From NCBI GenBank assembly GCA_040772065.1, contig JAXGYX010000001.1, positions 806,001-870,000 of the forward strand: a stretch of 64,000 bases of DNA, read 5' to 3'. The notes under the pieces were generated by a model. It did no database searches, was not told where the DNA came from, and saw nothing but the letters and a program-made list of their open reading frames with translations. Positions 1 through 9,783 of this stretch are shown here, piece by piece; within the stretch, counting starts at the first letter, position 1; every line of letters starts with the position of its first letter. The position numbers and the translations under genes are program-made. Origin of the DNA: JAXGYX01 sp040772065 (GTDB lineage Bacteria; Bacillota; Clostridia; Saccharofermentanales; Fastidiosipilaceae).

Positions 1-668
1 TCGTATACATCCCCAGTATCTATATATGACTGAATATTTCCGACACCTGAATCATAAATAGACTGCATTTTGTCTCCAAAAAAGCCAACACATAATCGGT
101 TATTTGCAGCTGCTTTAATATGCGTTAGGAATATCTCAATCACAGCACGTTGAGTATCCTGATATTCATCTATGAAAATATAATCATACTTATCACATAG
201 AATTTTTGATAATAGAGGATATGTGGCAAACATATAGTTTGCGATTTTCAACAAATCGTCATGAGAAATAATCCCATGCTCGAGGTCGCGAAAGTTTTGA
301 TATTCAATATTATTAAACGTCTGCTCATTGATTATAATCTCACCTGTATAGACTAATCCGCTACCTTTATTATCTTTTTCTGCGGATATAAGATTAAGTA
401 CGCTGCTTTTTAAGTTTTTTTGATACTCTTTAATTTCATCCCACAAAAAATCATGAATAGTAGAAACACGAAGTTTTGTATATGGAGAACGTTCCTTTAT
501 TTCATCTGCTGCCACATTGGTATATGTTATACAAGCTACATGTGCTTTGGAGTTACTTTGCATGACATGATGAAGTGTTTGTATCAATGTGTATGTTTTA
601 CCACTCCCAGCACCACCGCTTAACAAGAAATTTTTTTTATACTCAAGGCATGAATTGATTTTTTCCAT
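1..668 (-). CDS. gajB: Gabija protein GajB, UvrD-like helicase (5' part, runs off window)
   Basis: UvrD/Rep superfamily 1 helicase; in Gabija it is the partner of the GajA nuclease and helps sense or process DNA during phage infection. About 222 codons are visible and the rest lies beyond base 1. Walker A GGAGSGKT is at residues 18-25, followed by motif Ia (TYTNVAADE), a Walker B-like IDEYQDTQ and motif III (GDKMQSIYDSG). The ATG at 668 overlaps the gajA stop (TAATG), so the two are translationally coupled. The visible part is intact, but expression may suffer from the IS30 in gajA upstream. The Gabija call rests on the OLD nuclease-UvrD pairing; the family assignment itself is clear. Confidence 0.8.
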   Translation of the reverse strand, partial: MEKINSCLEYKKNFLLSGGAGSGKTYTLIQTLHHVMQSNSKAHVACITYTNVAADEIKERSPYTKLRVSTIHDFLWDEIKEYQKNLKSSVLNLISAEKDNKGSGLVYTGEIIINEQTFNNIEYQNFRDLEHGIISHDDLLKIANYMFATYPLLSKILCDKYDYIFIDEYQDTQRAVIEIFLTHIKAAANNRLCVGFFGDKMQSIYDSGVGNIQSYIDTGDVY

Positions 669-1426
669 TACTGTGCCAACCATTCCAAACCCTCCTTTAT
701 GTATAGTGGGGTTGTCCATTTTTCATTTTCTTTTCCGCCATATAGAAGAACATCTAAAGCGAATGAAGTTTTACTATCAATGCACTTTTCGGAAATTTCA
801 TAGAAATCTGGAGGTGAATCATCTAATCCGCCGAGGTTCTTTAAACTAGTAAAAATATTTTTATGGTCTATGATAAATTGCAAGTTTTTACAGATAAACG
901 CATCTTCAAAACTGCGTGCTTGATATCCATTCTCTTCTTTTTGAAAAAGGAGGCGTAATCTTCCATTTTCTTTAAGATTCCAAGAGCCGGTATTATTGTC
1001 ATAAGCCAATGTGATGGGTGAAGTACATAACGATACAATATCTTGCAGATTAGAAAGCTGAGTAAAATGCTTAATTGAAGCATTTGTTGTGGTCGTTCCT
1101 TCTAAAAATCTACATTTTATAGGTCTCCCGTTTTCACCCGGTTTTGCACAATCAAGATCCGTTATGATTAGTGTTTTAATACCTAAAAAACCAAGGAATG
1201 TTGCAAATATATGAGAGTAAGCGCCTACTTCGATCACCGATATATTTTGTGATAGAAGAGGGTCGTGATTCTCAGTCTCTGGGTTCTGTGCGGCAAATTC
1301 ATCGGCTTTTTTCATCATTGCATATATTAACATTCTCTCGGTGTCGCCTTCTATTAAAATGGCTTTATCTGCAAAGAACAGCTCTGCACGATTTAATGTT
1401 ACATACTGCTTAACAAATCTATATGC
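668..1426 (-). pseudogene. gajA: GajA C-terminal part (TOPRIM nuclease domain), cut off by IS30
   Basis: C-terminal third of an OLD-family ATPase-nuclease. It carries the TOPRIM signatures ILIEGDTER and LIITDLDCAK, which bind metal for DNA cleavage. Homology starts at AYRFVKQYVTLNRAELFFADK, right at the 13-bp repeat that ends the IS30 insertion. An open frame continues into the IS to a TTG at 1513, but those extra residues are IS-derived. Joining this piece to 3150-4455 with one repeat copy gives one uninterrupted 683-codon frame. As it stands the nuclease domain has no ATPase domain and no native start, so Gabija should be inactive. Confidence 0.85.
1414..1426. repeat. 13-bp target-site duplication of the IS30 element (second copy at 3150-3162)
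   Basis: CAAATCTATATGC occurs here and at 3150-3162, in the same orientation, at the two ends of the IS30 element. On the minus strand both copies read Ala-Tyr-Arg-Phe in the gajA frame. This marks the duplication precisely and lets the uninterrupted gene be rebuilt. Confidence 0.85.
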
Positions 1427-3149
1427 GGTTGATTGCAAAAGTAAGTCCACTTTTGAAGAACTAAGTTCCTTAGAAATGCAGAAAAACGGAAAATGAACTC
1501 CTAAAACGTCCAATAACAGTCAAAAAAGTGGTAAACTTCAGTAGAAATAGTCGAAAAAGCCATAACAAAGAGAGGCTGCGTTTTAGATTTATTTTTTGAA
1601 TTACGAAGCCCCTGTGCAAATTATGAAGTTGTACCGTTCAGCAAAGCGACTATTGCATGTCAGAAAAGTGAGCCATTCTGGCAGTTGAGAGACTCTAGTT
1701 GATCACTGGGGTCTCTTAACATTTTTGCTAATTTTACCAAGCAGCAGATTGGGTGATCGCATGACGAGGTCATGATGGATTGGGTAGATCCCGAGCAACT
1801 GAGGCATCTCATCTCCAAAGCAAAAGGAAAAGACTTCGTAGGGAGTGCGATCCCCCAGATCTTTCCTTGTATAGCTGTTGATGTGTGAGGAGAGGAGCAG
1901 TGCGTCATCCATGCTCAATCCTTCAAAGGAATATCCTTTAGGGATCAAACAGCGGACCTCTCGATTCCATCGTTCAACATGTGGTTTTTGAGATGATTGC
2001 ATGGGGTCGCAGTAGAAGATTCGAGTCCCCAGAGCTTCCAATTCTTTGGGGTTGGAAAACTCAGAACCTCTGTCGGTCAGTATGACAGGAAACAGCCGTC
2101 TAAAGTTTGTCTCCCCCAATGCACGGTGCAGCTCCTGAAATCGTTTGGTGACCTCACGAGCGGTCTGAGCCTGACAGGCCAGAGCCAGGCCGAATTTGGA
2201 CTGAGTCCAACAAAGAGTGAGTAGGGTGGCGCGATCTTCGGCAACAGATTCCACTGAGTCCATCTCCACATAAGGGACAGCCGGGTGCTGATCCATATAG
2301 GCGAGAAAATCATTATAGGTTCTTCCCTCGTAGCAACGTTTATCGACCTTATGCATGGGTTTTTTACGTTTGGGTTTGCGCCTGACGGCCTCGGGCAGAT
2401 CAATGCGCCTGATGCCAATCAGGTTGGCGTCGATCAGCTTGTAGATGTTGCGTTCAGAACAAGGGAATTCATCTGCGTGATTGACGTAAATGTGATGAAT
2501 CGACTGTCCTTTCTCTCGAACGGGTTTGAGCAGCTGTGAAATGACCTTAAGATCGTCGACTGACAAGAGCATGCCTTTACGCGAGTCGGACAGTCGTGCC
2601 TGAGCCGTTTTGTCAGCATAATCGGCTCTGTAAAGATATCGTCTTTGAGGACATCTTCCGTCCTTTTGGCAACCGTTACAGCAGTAAGGCGCCCGATTTA
2701 AGCGCTCACAAGTAGCAGCGACAAATTCGGAGCAAAACTCATTGCATAACTCACAGTTTGAACAGCGCTTACGGATTTTTATGCAGTTTCCACACACGTG
2801 AGTCAGGCGGCAGTCCATCCTTTTACCGCAGTCGTTGCGTGGCGAGCCAAACCCACCTTTGAACATGGATTGTCGGTTCATCTTAATCTCATACATAATA
2901 GTTTTTGGATCTCGTTTCAGACTGCGTGCGATGGAAGCTAAAGATTTCCCTTCACCCAGTAGCTTTTGTATGGTTAGACGTTCGTCATATTGTAGATGTA
3001 CATATTGAGCCATGTTATTCGTCCTTTCCCAGTCGGCTCAGCTGAACGAATGTTTAATCTATCATACCTATATTTGAACAACTTACTCCCTCTTAGTAAT
3101 TTGAATTACAAAGTCCCTCTCCGAAAGGAACTTCGGATTGCAATCCTCG
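1427..3149 (-). mobile_element. IS30-family insertion sequence in gajA (1723 bp)
   Basis: The ends are set by the 13-bp duplication outside them. Imperfect terminal inverted repeats share GATTGCAA starting four bases in from each end. A single transposase gene runs on the minus strand, the same direction as gajA. Most IS30 elements duplicate 2-3 bp; long duplications are known for the IS1630-like branch, so this copy probably belongs to that type. An internal repeat around GAATTAC (near 1600 and 3100) lies inside these ends and is not the terminus. Confidence 0.8.
1703..3013 (-). CDS. IS30-family transposase
   Basis: DDE transposase of 436 aa. The N-terminal helix-turn-helix (DERLTIQKLLGEGKSLASIARSL) is followed by a Cys-rich zinc-binding stretch (about residues 55-125) and a DDE integrase core. 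The core includes YVEMDSVE, VILTDRGSEFSNP and the PHVERWNREVR region around the catalytic Glu. The start ATG at 3013 follows a GGAAAGGA ribosome binding site. The gene is intact and probably active. It is the only coding region in the element. Confidence 0.9.
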   Translation of the reverse strand: MAQYVHLQYDERLTIQKLLGEGKSLASIARSLKRDPKTIMYEIKMNRQSMFKGGFGSPRNDCGKRMDCRLTHVCGNCIKIRKRCSNCELCNEFCSEFVAATCERLNRAPYCCNGCQKDGRCPQRRYLYRADYADKTAQARLSDSRKGMLLSVDDLKVISQLLKPVREKGQSIHHIYVNHADEFPCSERNIYKLIDANLIGIRRIDLPEAVRRKPKRKKPMHKVDKRCYEGRTYNDFLAYMDQHPAVPYVEMDSVESVAEDRATLLTLCWTQSKFGLALACQAQTAREVTKRFQELHRALGETNFRRLFPVILTDRGSEFSNPKELEALGTRIFYCDPMQSSQKPHVERWNREVRCLIPKGYSFEGLSMDDALLLSSHINSYTRKDLGDRTPYEVFSFCFGDEMPQLLGIYPIHHDLVMRSPNLLLGKISKNVKRPQ

Positions 3150-4455
3150 CAAATCTATATGCACGTTCTTGCTCTTCCTTAGTAGGAACATCCTCCGAGG
3201 TAACCATTTTTGAAAAAAGAGTTTTTAAACTACGTGATTTAACGCTCGTACTGGATTGCCTTAAAAAATATTTTATATCTTCAAAGTCACATTGAGATAC
3301 AATGTGCGATGAATGGGTGCTGATTATTGTTTGCAAAGAAAAATCTTTACCCGCTGCTAAACAATGCTGCGTGAGAATCTTCTTAATATTCTTGATGAAT
3401 ATGTATTGCATCTGTGGGTGAGTATGCGCCTCTGGTTCTTCGATGAATAAGAAATTTAGTGGGGACGGGTTTTCGTCAGGTTTTCCTTTCTTTGATAACT
3501 GGTCGAGTTTGATTCGTATGTTGAAAATGATAGCAAAAAGATTCAAGTACCCCAAGCCGTTATAGTCTTCTGGCAAAAGGGTATCGTCATGCTTGTACTT
3601 CACAGTTGTATTATCCTGAAATATCTTCTTTTCACTTAACGTTGAAATGATTGACAATTCTGCTTCCTGGGGATTGTAAGACATTGCAGCAATTTCTTTT
3701 ACAACAGGAAGAAAAAGCTCTTGATAAATTCCGGTTAAACTTTCATCAGTTTCGCAAAGCTTTTTCTGTAACTCTGGAAATTCCGCTTCAGAGGCGACAC
3801 TGGAATTGTAGTATCTTCCAGCGAGAAATGAAAGTGATCGGCTATGTCCCTGTTCATTATCAACATCTCGTTTTGCACCAATTATCTGCATCGAAATAAT
3901 AGAATTTACAGTATCACTGTTAATAATCTTGAAATTTGTTTCATTGCCGAATTCAAGCGCTTTAATTCGTACAGTAAAATACCTATTCATGTTGTTTCTT
4001 AGATAATATTCAAAATCACGATCTATACCTTTAGCCTTATATTCGATATAGTCGCCAGTAAGTTTTAGATATTTTTCATAAACTAAAACATATTCGAAAT
4101 TCACAACAAGATAATTCATATCATTATCTAAATCTAAAAGTAGTGCAGAAGCGCTGCCAAGGTTATCGGTATCGTTATACGAGATATAAAGTTTCAACGA
4201 TAACTGCGGTTCAACGTATTCTTCAGGAGAGTTATTGCTACTTTCACAGGCAAGAATATCCTTCTGTGTCTTAATATTAAAGTCGTCAAATGTAAATTCA
4301 GGTTTGTTTTCAGAGAGAAACTTTTGAAGAATTGACAGGAATGATGTTTTCCCCGAATTGTTTTTCCCAATAACTAGTGTAAGAAGATCCTCGAAATCGA
4401 TATCTAATTCCTTTAGCATTCTAAAATTTCTGATTTGCGCTGTTTCCAGTTTCAT
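3150..4455 (-). pseudogene. gajA: GajA N-terminal part (OLD-family ATPase domain)
   Basis: ABC-type ATPase half of the Gabija OLD nuclease. Walker A GKNNSGKT is at residues 30-37; the Walker B region FLFIEEPEAHTHPQ and the switch His (ISTHSSHI) follow. The start chosen is the ATG at 4455, nine bases after GAGAGG; an ATG at 4464 abuts that site and is less likely. Homology stops at ERAYRF, exactly where the 13-bp repeat begins. The frame then runs a few codons into the IS and stops near 3106. Upstream, 108 bp away, is the end of the SNF2 helicase gene on the same strand. Confidence 0.85.
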
Positions 4456-4563
4456 GCACACCATCCTCTCATATTTTAATGCCTCACATTTTCACCTTGA
4501 AGCGATACTAGAAAATGAGTCCGCTGATACTTCAGGTTATCTGTAGTATCACGTGAGTCTTTG

Positions 4564-6362
4564 TTACCATCCAATCAAAAGCTGTTTTAACTTCTCATCA
4601 TGGTCAAGCACAAAAGTGCTTTCTTCCCAGTTTTCTGTCGCAGGTATTTTAGTTTCATACTTTATAGTAAATGGGTTTTGCTCTGGTATTCTGTCTATCC
4701 GTTCTTTCGCTTCTTCGATATTATTTTGGGCTACTTGGATCCAAACATCTTCTAAAGTGTCTGGGATCTGCCCAAACATATCTCTTACGTTCTTAAGCCT
4801 AGCTGATAAGACAGAATGAACTTTATCCTCAACAGAATCTTTATATCTCATGTTGAAAACCTTAATCGTAGGAGCAACTTGGCCAATACGTTGTATTCGA
4901 CCTTTTCGCTGTTCTAACCGTGTAGGATTCCAAGGTAAGTCAAGATTAATTAGTGTGCTAAGAGTTTGTAGATTAAGCCCTTCGCTTGCAGCATCAGTTC
5001 CAACGAGGATCTTAATTTCATTATTTTTAACTTTGACTTTAATACTATCCTTTGTGTCCTTATAAAAAGAGCCATCGGAGAAATAACCTGATTTATCTCC
5101 ACCGGCATATAGGCCTATGATGTCATCCGGTAAATCTTTCGAAAGTTTTTCTGCAATGAAATAGGCACTATCATAGTACTGAGAGAATACAATACAGCCG
5201 CTTTCTTTCCATGGCTTATCGTTTTCTAGAGCGCCATTATTCAAAATATCAAGAACTTTAATATATTTAGGATCGTTATCATGGTTCATAGAGAGCATTT
5301 TTACTAATTCTCGAAGGCATTCAGTTTCAGCGTCTGTAAGATTTTTTACTTCACTAATATTCTCTTCAAAATCATCATCTTCATCAAAAATTATGTCAAA
5401 TTCATCCTGTAATATTTCTTTCCCTGCATCTGTCCAAGCAAGCATCTTTTTAGCTGTATTGTCGCCAGCGATTATTGTACTGCCAATTCGCTTTAATATT
5501 AGTGTGGACATAAAACCACCTGCTTTGACACGAGAAGAAAGAAGTGAGCAAAACTCTTCGGCCTTTGCGTAAGCCTGCCTTAAATATCCCTCCAGGGGAA
5601 TTGCACCGTCATCCCCTTCACCAAATAGTTCCACTAATATTTTTTTCAGATAAGTCTCTCCGCTGGCTGGATTAATAGTGTTCTCAAGAAAATCCCGCGT
5701 ACGCCTTACAATATGTCGAATATAAGGATTATAATTTGCTATAAACTCATCTGTTGTATATAAGGTTTTTATGCTATCTTTTTTAGAATGTGAAAGAGAG
5801 GCAAAATAATCTGCAGGCATAACATAGGTATCATCTGCAATGTCGAGGCGATCTCTAATACGATTAACCCTGTCTTGTGCTGATGGAGTTCTCGCAGGAA
5901 ATGGATTTCTGACGATGTCCCACATTGTAATTTCACTTTCAGGATAGGGCTCTTTTCCACAAACCATATCAAGCATCAATTGTGGTTTTTTATGCCACTC
6001 ACTATATATATCTCCCATAACTTTAAAAGTCGGAAGACTTAAAGCATTTAGTAAATCAAAAACTTCAATGGGATTAATTTGCACCGGTGTCGCTGTTGCC
6101 AGGAGCAGACTCTTAGTTTTAAAGGTAATCATATTAAGAAACTGCAATAAGTAGTTTGGATCTGCCTTATGTTTATTTGGATCTTTTGTTGGATTTCTGC
6201 GTCTTGCCCTATGAGCTTCATCAAGAATGACACATTCAAAATCTTTCTGAAGAAGCAAATCAGCAGCTTCAGTTCTTCTGGCAACTAAACCTTGTGAAAT
6301 AATACCTACTCGTCTTGGGCACTTAAGAATAGATCTTACGCTTTCAGCTTGATAGAAATAAC
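4564..6362 (-). pseudogene. PLD-SNF2 defence helicase, C-terminal piece
   Basis: Most of the SNF2-type ATPase motor, starting just before motif II (VILDEAHR). Motif III region LLATATPVQ, VFSQYYDSAYFIAEKL, the motif V-like VGTDAASEGLNLQ and motif VI (TRLEQRKGRIQRIGQ) are all present. The frame is open up to the IS66 junction at 6362, whose last eight bases (GAAATAAC) are one copy of a target duplication. The ATP-binding motif I lies on the inverted piece at 8813-9301. Such helicases occur in defence islands with DUF1156 methylases. The first Met inside this piece is not a natural start. Confidence 0.85.
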
Positions 6363-7921
6363 GTAAGCGTCAAAGCTGTTTTATGAACCCCTATTTTTAA
6401 AGGCTTCCGGGAGCAGAAACTGAGCTTGTTCCGGATGGTTTTTGAGATCCATACTGGGTGCTTTTTCAGAACAAAGAGCAGATATTCATAGGGATTGATT
6501 TGGTTCGCTTTCGCCGTTTCAATCAAACTATAAATCACGGCGCTAGCCGTCGCTCCTCTGGCGGTATTCGCGAAAAGAAAATTCTTTCGCCCGATGACAA
6601 AGGGTTTAATACTGCGTTCCGCTAAGTTGTTGGAAATTTCCAAACGGCCGTCAAGCAGATAACGCCGCAGGTAGATCTCTTGCTGGATGCAATACGTGAC
6701 AGCCTTACCAAAAATAGATCGACTAGACACGTTTAGCGAACGAAGCCATGTGTAGAACTCACTCAATAGAGGGACCGATTTTTCCTGTCGCCCCTTGTAG
6801 CGGTCTTCCGCCGATAGCTTGCCCCATTCTCGTTCCAGCAAAAAGAGTCGGTCACAATACTGTTTGCCTTTCCAGGCAAGCGAATCTGCCTGTGAGGAAG
6901 AAGGCATGGATTTTAACGCCTCATCGAATTTGCGCCGAGCATGCGCAAGGCAACCAACCAGTACGATCGATTTCGGCAAAACTCGATACCCCGAATATCC
7001 GTCTGTATGTAAGTATCCCTCAAAACCCTGGAGATAGTCCACTGGCCTTCGCCCTTTTCGATCCGGTTGGTACTCATAAAGAACAATCGGGTGAAGGGTA
7101 TGCTTTCCTGTGCGATACAACCACATATAACTCTTGCTTTGCGCTGCTTTCCCTTCTTCTCGAAGGACTTGCAGCGTCGTTTCATCCGCATGTAAAATTT
7201 CTTCCCGGAGTAAACGCTGGTGCAAGAGATCGTAGACGGCTTTCAGATAGCGCTCACTACAGCTAAGTAACCAATTTGACATCGTTTGCCTGGATAAAGG
7301 CAAGCCCTGACGTCCCCATTCTTGCTCCTGACGATACAAGGGGGAACCCATGACGAATTTCTGAACCATAATCTGAGCAACTGACTCGGCTGAAGCGATA
7401 CTACCGGAAAGTAGAGCGGGTGGCATGCTAGCCTTTTTTACTGGTGTCTTACACGCTTCTTTTTCACAGCAAGGACAAGCATAAGTATATTGAATCTCTC
7501 GGCGAATCAGCGCCTGTGCGGGAATGATCTTCAACGTTTCTCGGACATGCTTGCCAATCGTCTCCATGGCGCAGGCACACTGCGGGCACTGTGCCTCTTC
7601 ACCTTGGAGTACATATTCAATGGTTTCTACGGGTAAGTCTTCAGGAAGTGATTCTTTTCTTGTGCGAGCCGTCTTTCGGTGATAAGCCTTTACCTCTGTC
7701 ATTTCAGGTTCCGGTACGGAAGTATCCGCCGTGAACTCTGCTTCATTAAAGAGGCTAATCTGATCGTATTGGCTCTGCTCACTGGACGATCCGAAACGCT
7801 TGACCTGCCCCAACCGATGCGCATTTGTAAGAAAGTCCACCGCATCTTGTAAACGGGAAACTTCTTTTTCCAGATGAAGAAGGCGCTCATATTCTTGCCA
7901 GGTAATGGTAACGTTTTGCAT
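6344..7921 (-). pseudogene. tnpC: IS66 transposase TnpC, left copy, frameshifted near its end
   Basis: DDE transposase of the IS66 family, nearly identical to the copy at 10194-11735. It has an N-terminal coiled segment, a Cys-rich zinc domain (CPQC...CPCC) and a DDE core (HADETTLQV, HTDGYSGYR). At the codons after YLLFVLKK it has five A where the other copy has six. The frame therefore shifts and runs out of the IS into the helicase gene, giving a foreign tail of about 38 residues. The natural stop would fall near 6381. Activity is doubtful. Confidence 0.85.
6355..6362. repeat. IS66 8-bp target duplications, swapped between the two copies
   Basis: Four 8-bp flanks can be read. They are 6355-6362 GAAATAAC (left of the left IS66), 8813-8820 GATGATTC (right of the left IS66), 9294-9301 GTTATTTC (left of the right IS66) and 11754-11761 GAATCATC (right of the right IS66). 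The first is the reverse complement of the third, and the second of the fourth. Each duplication is split between the two elements, the signature of inversion by recombination between inverted copies. Confidence 0.92.
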
Positions 7922-7981
7922 GGATCCATTATACTATAAAAACGCTGCAAAGTACTGATTTTATAGGCTTTGTGTGGAATT

Positions 7982-8338
7982 TTACCCCAGTAAATAGGGG
8001 CCACTTTGCCGGATCTTTTGCTTAGGATCTAGGGTTAAGCCATCCATTAACCAACGGTATTCCTGCGGGCTAATCTCGCGTAACTCATCGGCTGTACGTG
8101 GCCATTGATAGCGGTCTTTCTCCAGGCGTTTGTACAACAAGAGAAAACCATCTCCCTCAAAGAGGAGGGCTTTAATACGATCCTGGCGACGGCCGCAAAA
8201 GAGGAAAAGACTTTGCTCATAAGGATCCAAGTGAAACTGTTCTTTTACTAAGAGGGCCAGACCATCGATCCCTTTACGTAAATCCGTATAACCGCAGGCC
8301 AGATAGACGCGACACTTCCCTCGATAGTCTCTCAACAT
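7982..8338 (-). CDS. tnpB: IS66 accessory protein TnpB, left copy
   Basis: 118-aa IS66 Orf2 (TnpB) protein needed for transposition of this family. It contains the typical YLACGYTDLRKGIDGL and LFLFCGRRQDRIKALLFEGDGF stretches. The start ATG at 8338 matches the start in the right copy, where it overlaps the tnpA stop. The sequence is the same as the right-copy protein at 9777-10133. It sits between a broken tnpA and a frameshifted tnpC, so this copy may depend on the right one for transposition. Confidence 0.9.
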   Translation of the reverse strand: MLRDYRGKCRVYLACGYTDLRKGIDGLALLVKEQFHLDPYEQSLFLFCGRRQDRIKALLFEGDGFLLLYKRLEKDRYQWPRTADELREISPQEYRWLMDGLTLDPKQKIRQSGPYLLG

Positions 8339-8420
8339 AGTTCTAGGGCTAATGCCATGACCATCTTCAGCGTAGCGGCATCCGCATCTTCGGAAACGAG
8401 AATTGTTCCTCGACCAATTT

Positions 8421-8675
8421 CTATGGTACAGCAGAGGATCCCTGTCGGCCGGCTCGTGCGGGTGATGGAAATTCGACAAATTCTGCCCATTCTTCCTTCT
8501 TCGCTTTTTCGGCCAGCGCCTCCCAAACTTTTTTCTGGCGGTAATAGTAACTCGGCACACTGATCCCGTTTGCTGCGCACCAGTCTTTGACTTGGAGACC
8601 ACTGCTTTTACAAGACTGTACCATAGCCGACCATGCACCCAGATGATTATTGTGTTTGTACTTCACCAAATCCAT
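8421..8675 (-). pseudogene. tnpA: IS66 TnpA, left copy, frameshifted
   Basis: IS66 Orf1 (TnpA), a small helix-turn-helix protein (VKDWCAANGISVPSYYYRQK). The right copy codes for 114 aa. Here one base is missing (GCTGTACC against GCTATTACC, near 8426-8432), so the protein ends after 84 aa. The missing part carries the conserved tail with GRGTILVSEDADAATL. Start ATG at 8675. Confidence 0.85.
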
Positions 8676-8812
8676 CGATATTCTCCCAACTCATTCGGTA
8701 GATCTCTTTAGATCTCTTTAGATCTATACAGAGTTCTAGCCTTATCCGATATATCTGCTAGTTTGACAGAGAAAGATGGGCATCGCTAGACGTCGATGGA
8801 TTTGACGCTTAC

Positions 8813-9301
8813 GATGATTCAGCAGAATCAGTAAATTGGGTTCAAGAGGAATTTGATTATTTCTGGAATAGCCAATATGCTGTGAATTTAGCAGATTTTA
8901 TTATTAATGATTTTAACAGAATCTCAAAGCGAGTTGTAATAGGTTTAGAAGATTGGAGAGAAAACTCTGCTGAGGTAGTTCCTTCAGTCGCAGTAGAAGA
9001 GCCGGTTTACCGAAAAGAATTTGGCCTTTGGGAGCATCAAAAATATTTCGTCGAACTCGCTTTTAGAGAACACAAAAAAGATGGCGGTGCCAGATATCTT
9101 CTTGCTGACCAGGTTGGCCTCGGTAAAACTTTACAGCTTGCTATGTCAGCAAAATTAATGGCTCTCTACGGTGATAAACCTGTTTTGATAATAGTACCTA
9201 AAACATTAGTTTGGCAATGGCAAGATGAAATGAAGACACTTTTGGATATGCCTAGTGCTGTTTGGACCGGCTCTGGATGGCAGGATGAAAATGGTTATTT
9301 C
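8813..9301 (+). pseudogene. PLD-SNF2 defence helicase, middle piece, inverted
   Basis: Codes on the plus strand, opposite to both other pieces of the same gene. It links the PLD domain to the helicase: an acidic linker (DDSAESVNWVQEEF), then FGLWEHQKYFVELAF and motif I (ADQVGLGKT), ending at DENGYFV. The frame is open from junction to junction; the first internal start is a GTG at 8882. Flipping this piece and removing both IS66 copies (one copy of each 8-bp duplication kept) gives 482+481+1791 = 2754 bases, 917 codons plus stop. The joins read VWEDD-SAES and NGYF-YQAES. Confidence 0.92.
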
Positions 9302-9438
9302 GTAAGCGTCAAATCCATCGACGTCTAGCGATGCCCATCTTTCTCTGTCAAACTAGCAGATATATCGGATAAGGCTAGAACTCTGTATAGATCTAAAGAG
9401 ATCTAAAGAGATCTACCGAATGAGTTGGGAGAATATCG

Positions 9439-9783
9439 ATGGATTTGGTGAAGTACAAACACAATAATCATCTGGGTGCATGGTCGGCTATGGTACAGTC
9501 TTGTAAAAGCAGTGGTCTCCAAGTCAAAGACTGGTGCGCAGCAAACGGGATCAGTGTGCCGAGTTACTATTACCGCCAGAAAAAAGTTTGGGAGGCGCTG
9601 GCCGAAAAAGCGAAGAAGGAAGAATGGGCAGAATTTGTCGAATTTCCATCACCCGCACGAGCCGGCCGACAGGGATCCTCTGCTATTACCATAGAAATTG
9701 GTCGAGGAACAATTCTCGTTTCCGAAGATGCGGATGCCGCTACGCTGAAGATGGTCATGGCATTAGCCCTAGAACTATGTTGA
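9439..9783 (+). CDS. tnpA: IS66 TnpA (Orf1), right copy
   Basis: 114-aa helix-turn-helix protein of the IS66 family. The DNA-binding part is at residues 10-55 and the conserved tail is TIEIGRGTILVSEDADAATLKMVMALA. Its stop overlaps the tnpB start (ATGTTGA), implying coupled translation. It is the intact counterpart of the broken left-copy gene. Confidence 0.9.
   Translation: MDLVKYKHNNHLGAWSAMVQSCKSSGLQVKDWCAANGISVPSYYYRQKKVWEALAEKAKKEEWAEFVEFPSPARAGRQGSSAITIEIGRGTILVSEDADAATLKMVMALALELC

Larger units (their letters stand above)
6363..8812 (-). mobile_element. IS66-family element, left copy (2450 bp)
   Basis: The terminal inverted repeats begin GTAAGCGTCAAA at both ends. Order on the minus strand: tnpA, tnpB, tnpC. 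It is two bases shorter than the right copy, matching single-base losses in tnpA and tnpC. It sits tail-out, opposite to the right copy, with 489 bp of helicase gene between them. Short tandem AGATCTCTTT repeats lie near the tnpA-side end (about 8698-8730). Confidence 0.93.

Noticed and set aside
420..623. 67-codon plus-strand frame in the gajB region
   Set aside because: Antisense to the conserved helicase motifs of gajB.
1592..3110. GAATTAC-type repeats near 1600 and 3100 as the IS30 ends
   Set aside because: They lie inside the 13-bp duplication and leave gajA out of frame. The ends at 1427 and 3149 explain the host gene exactly.
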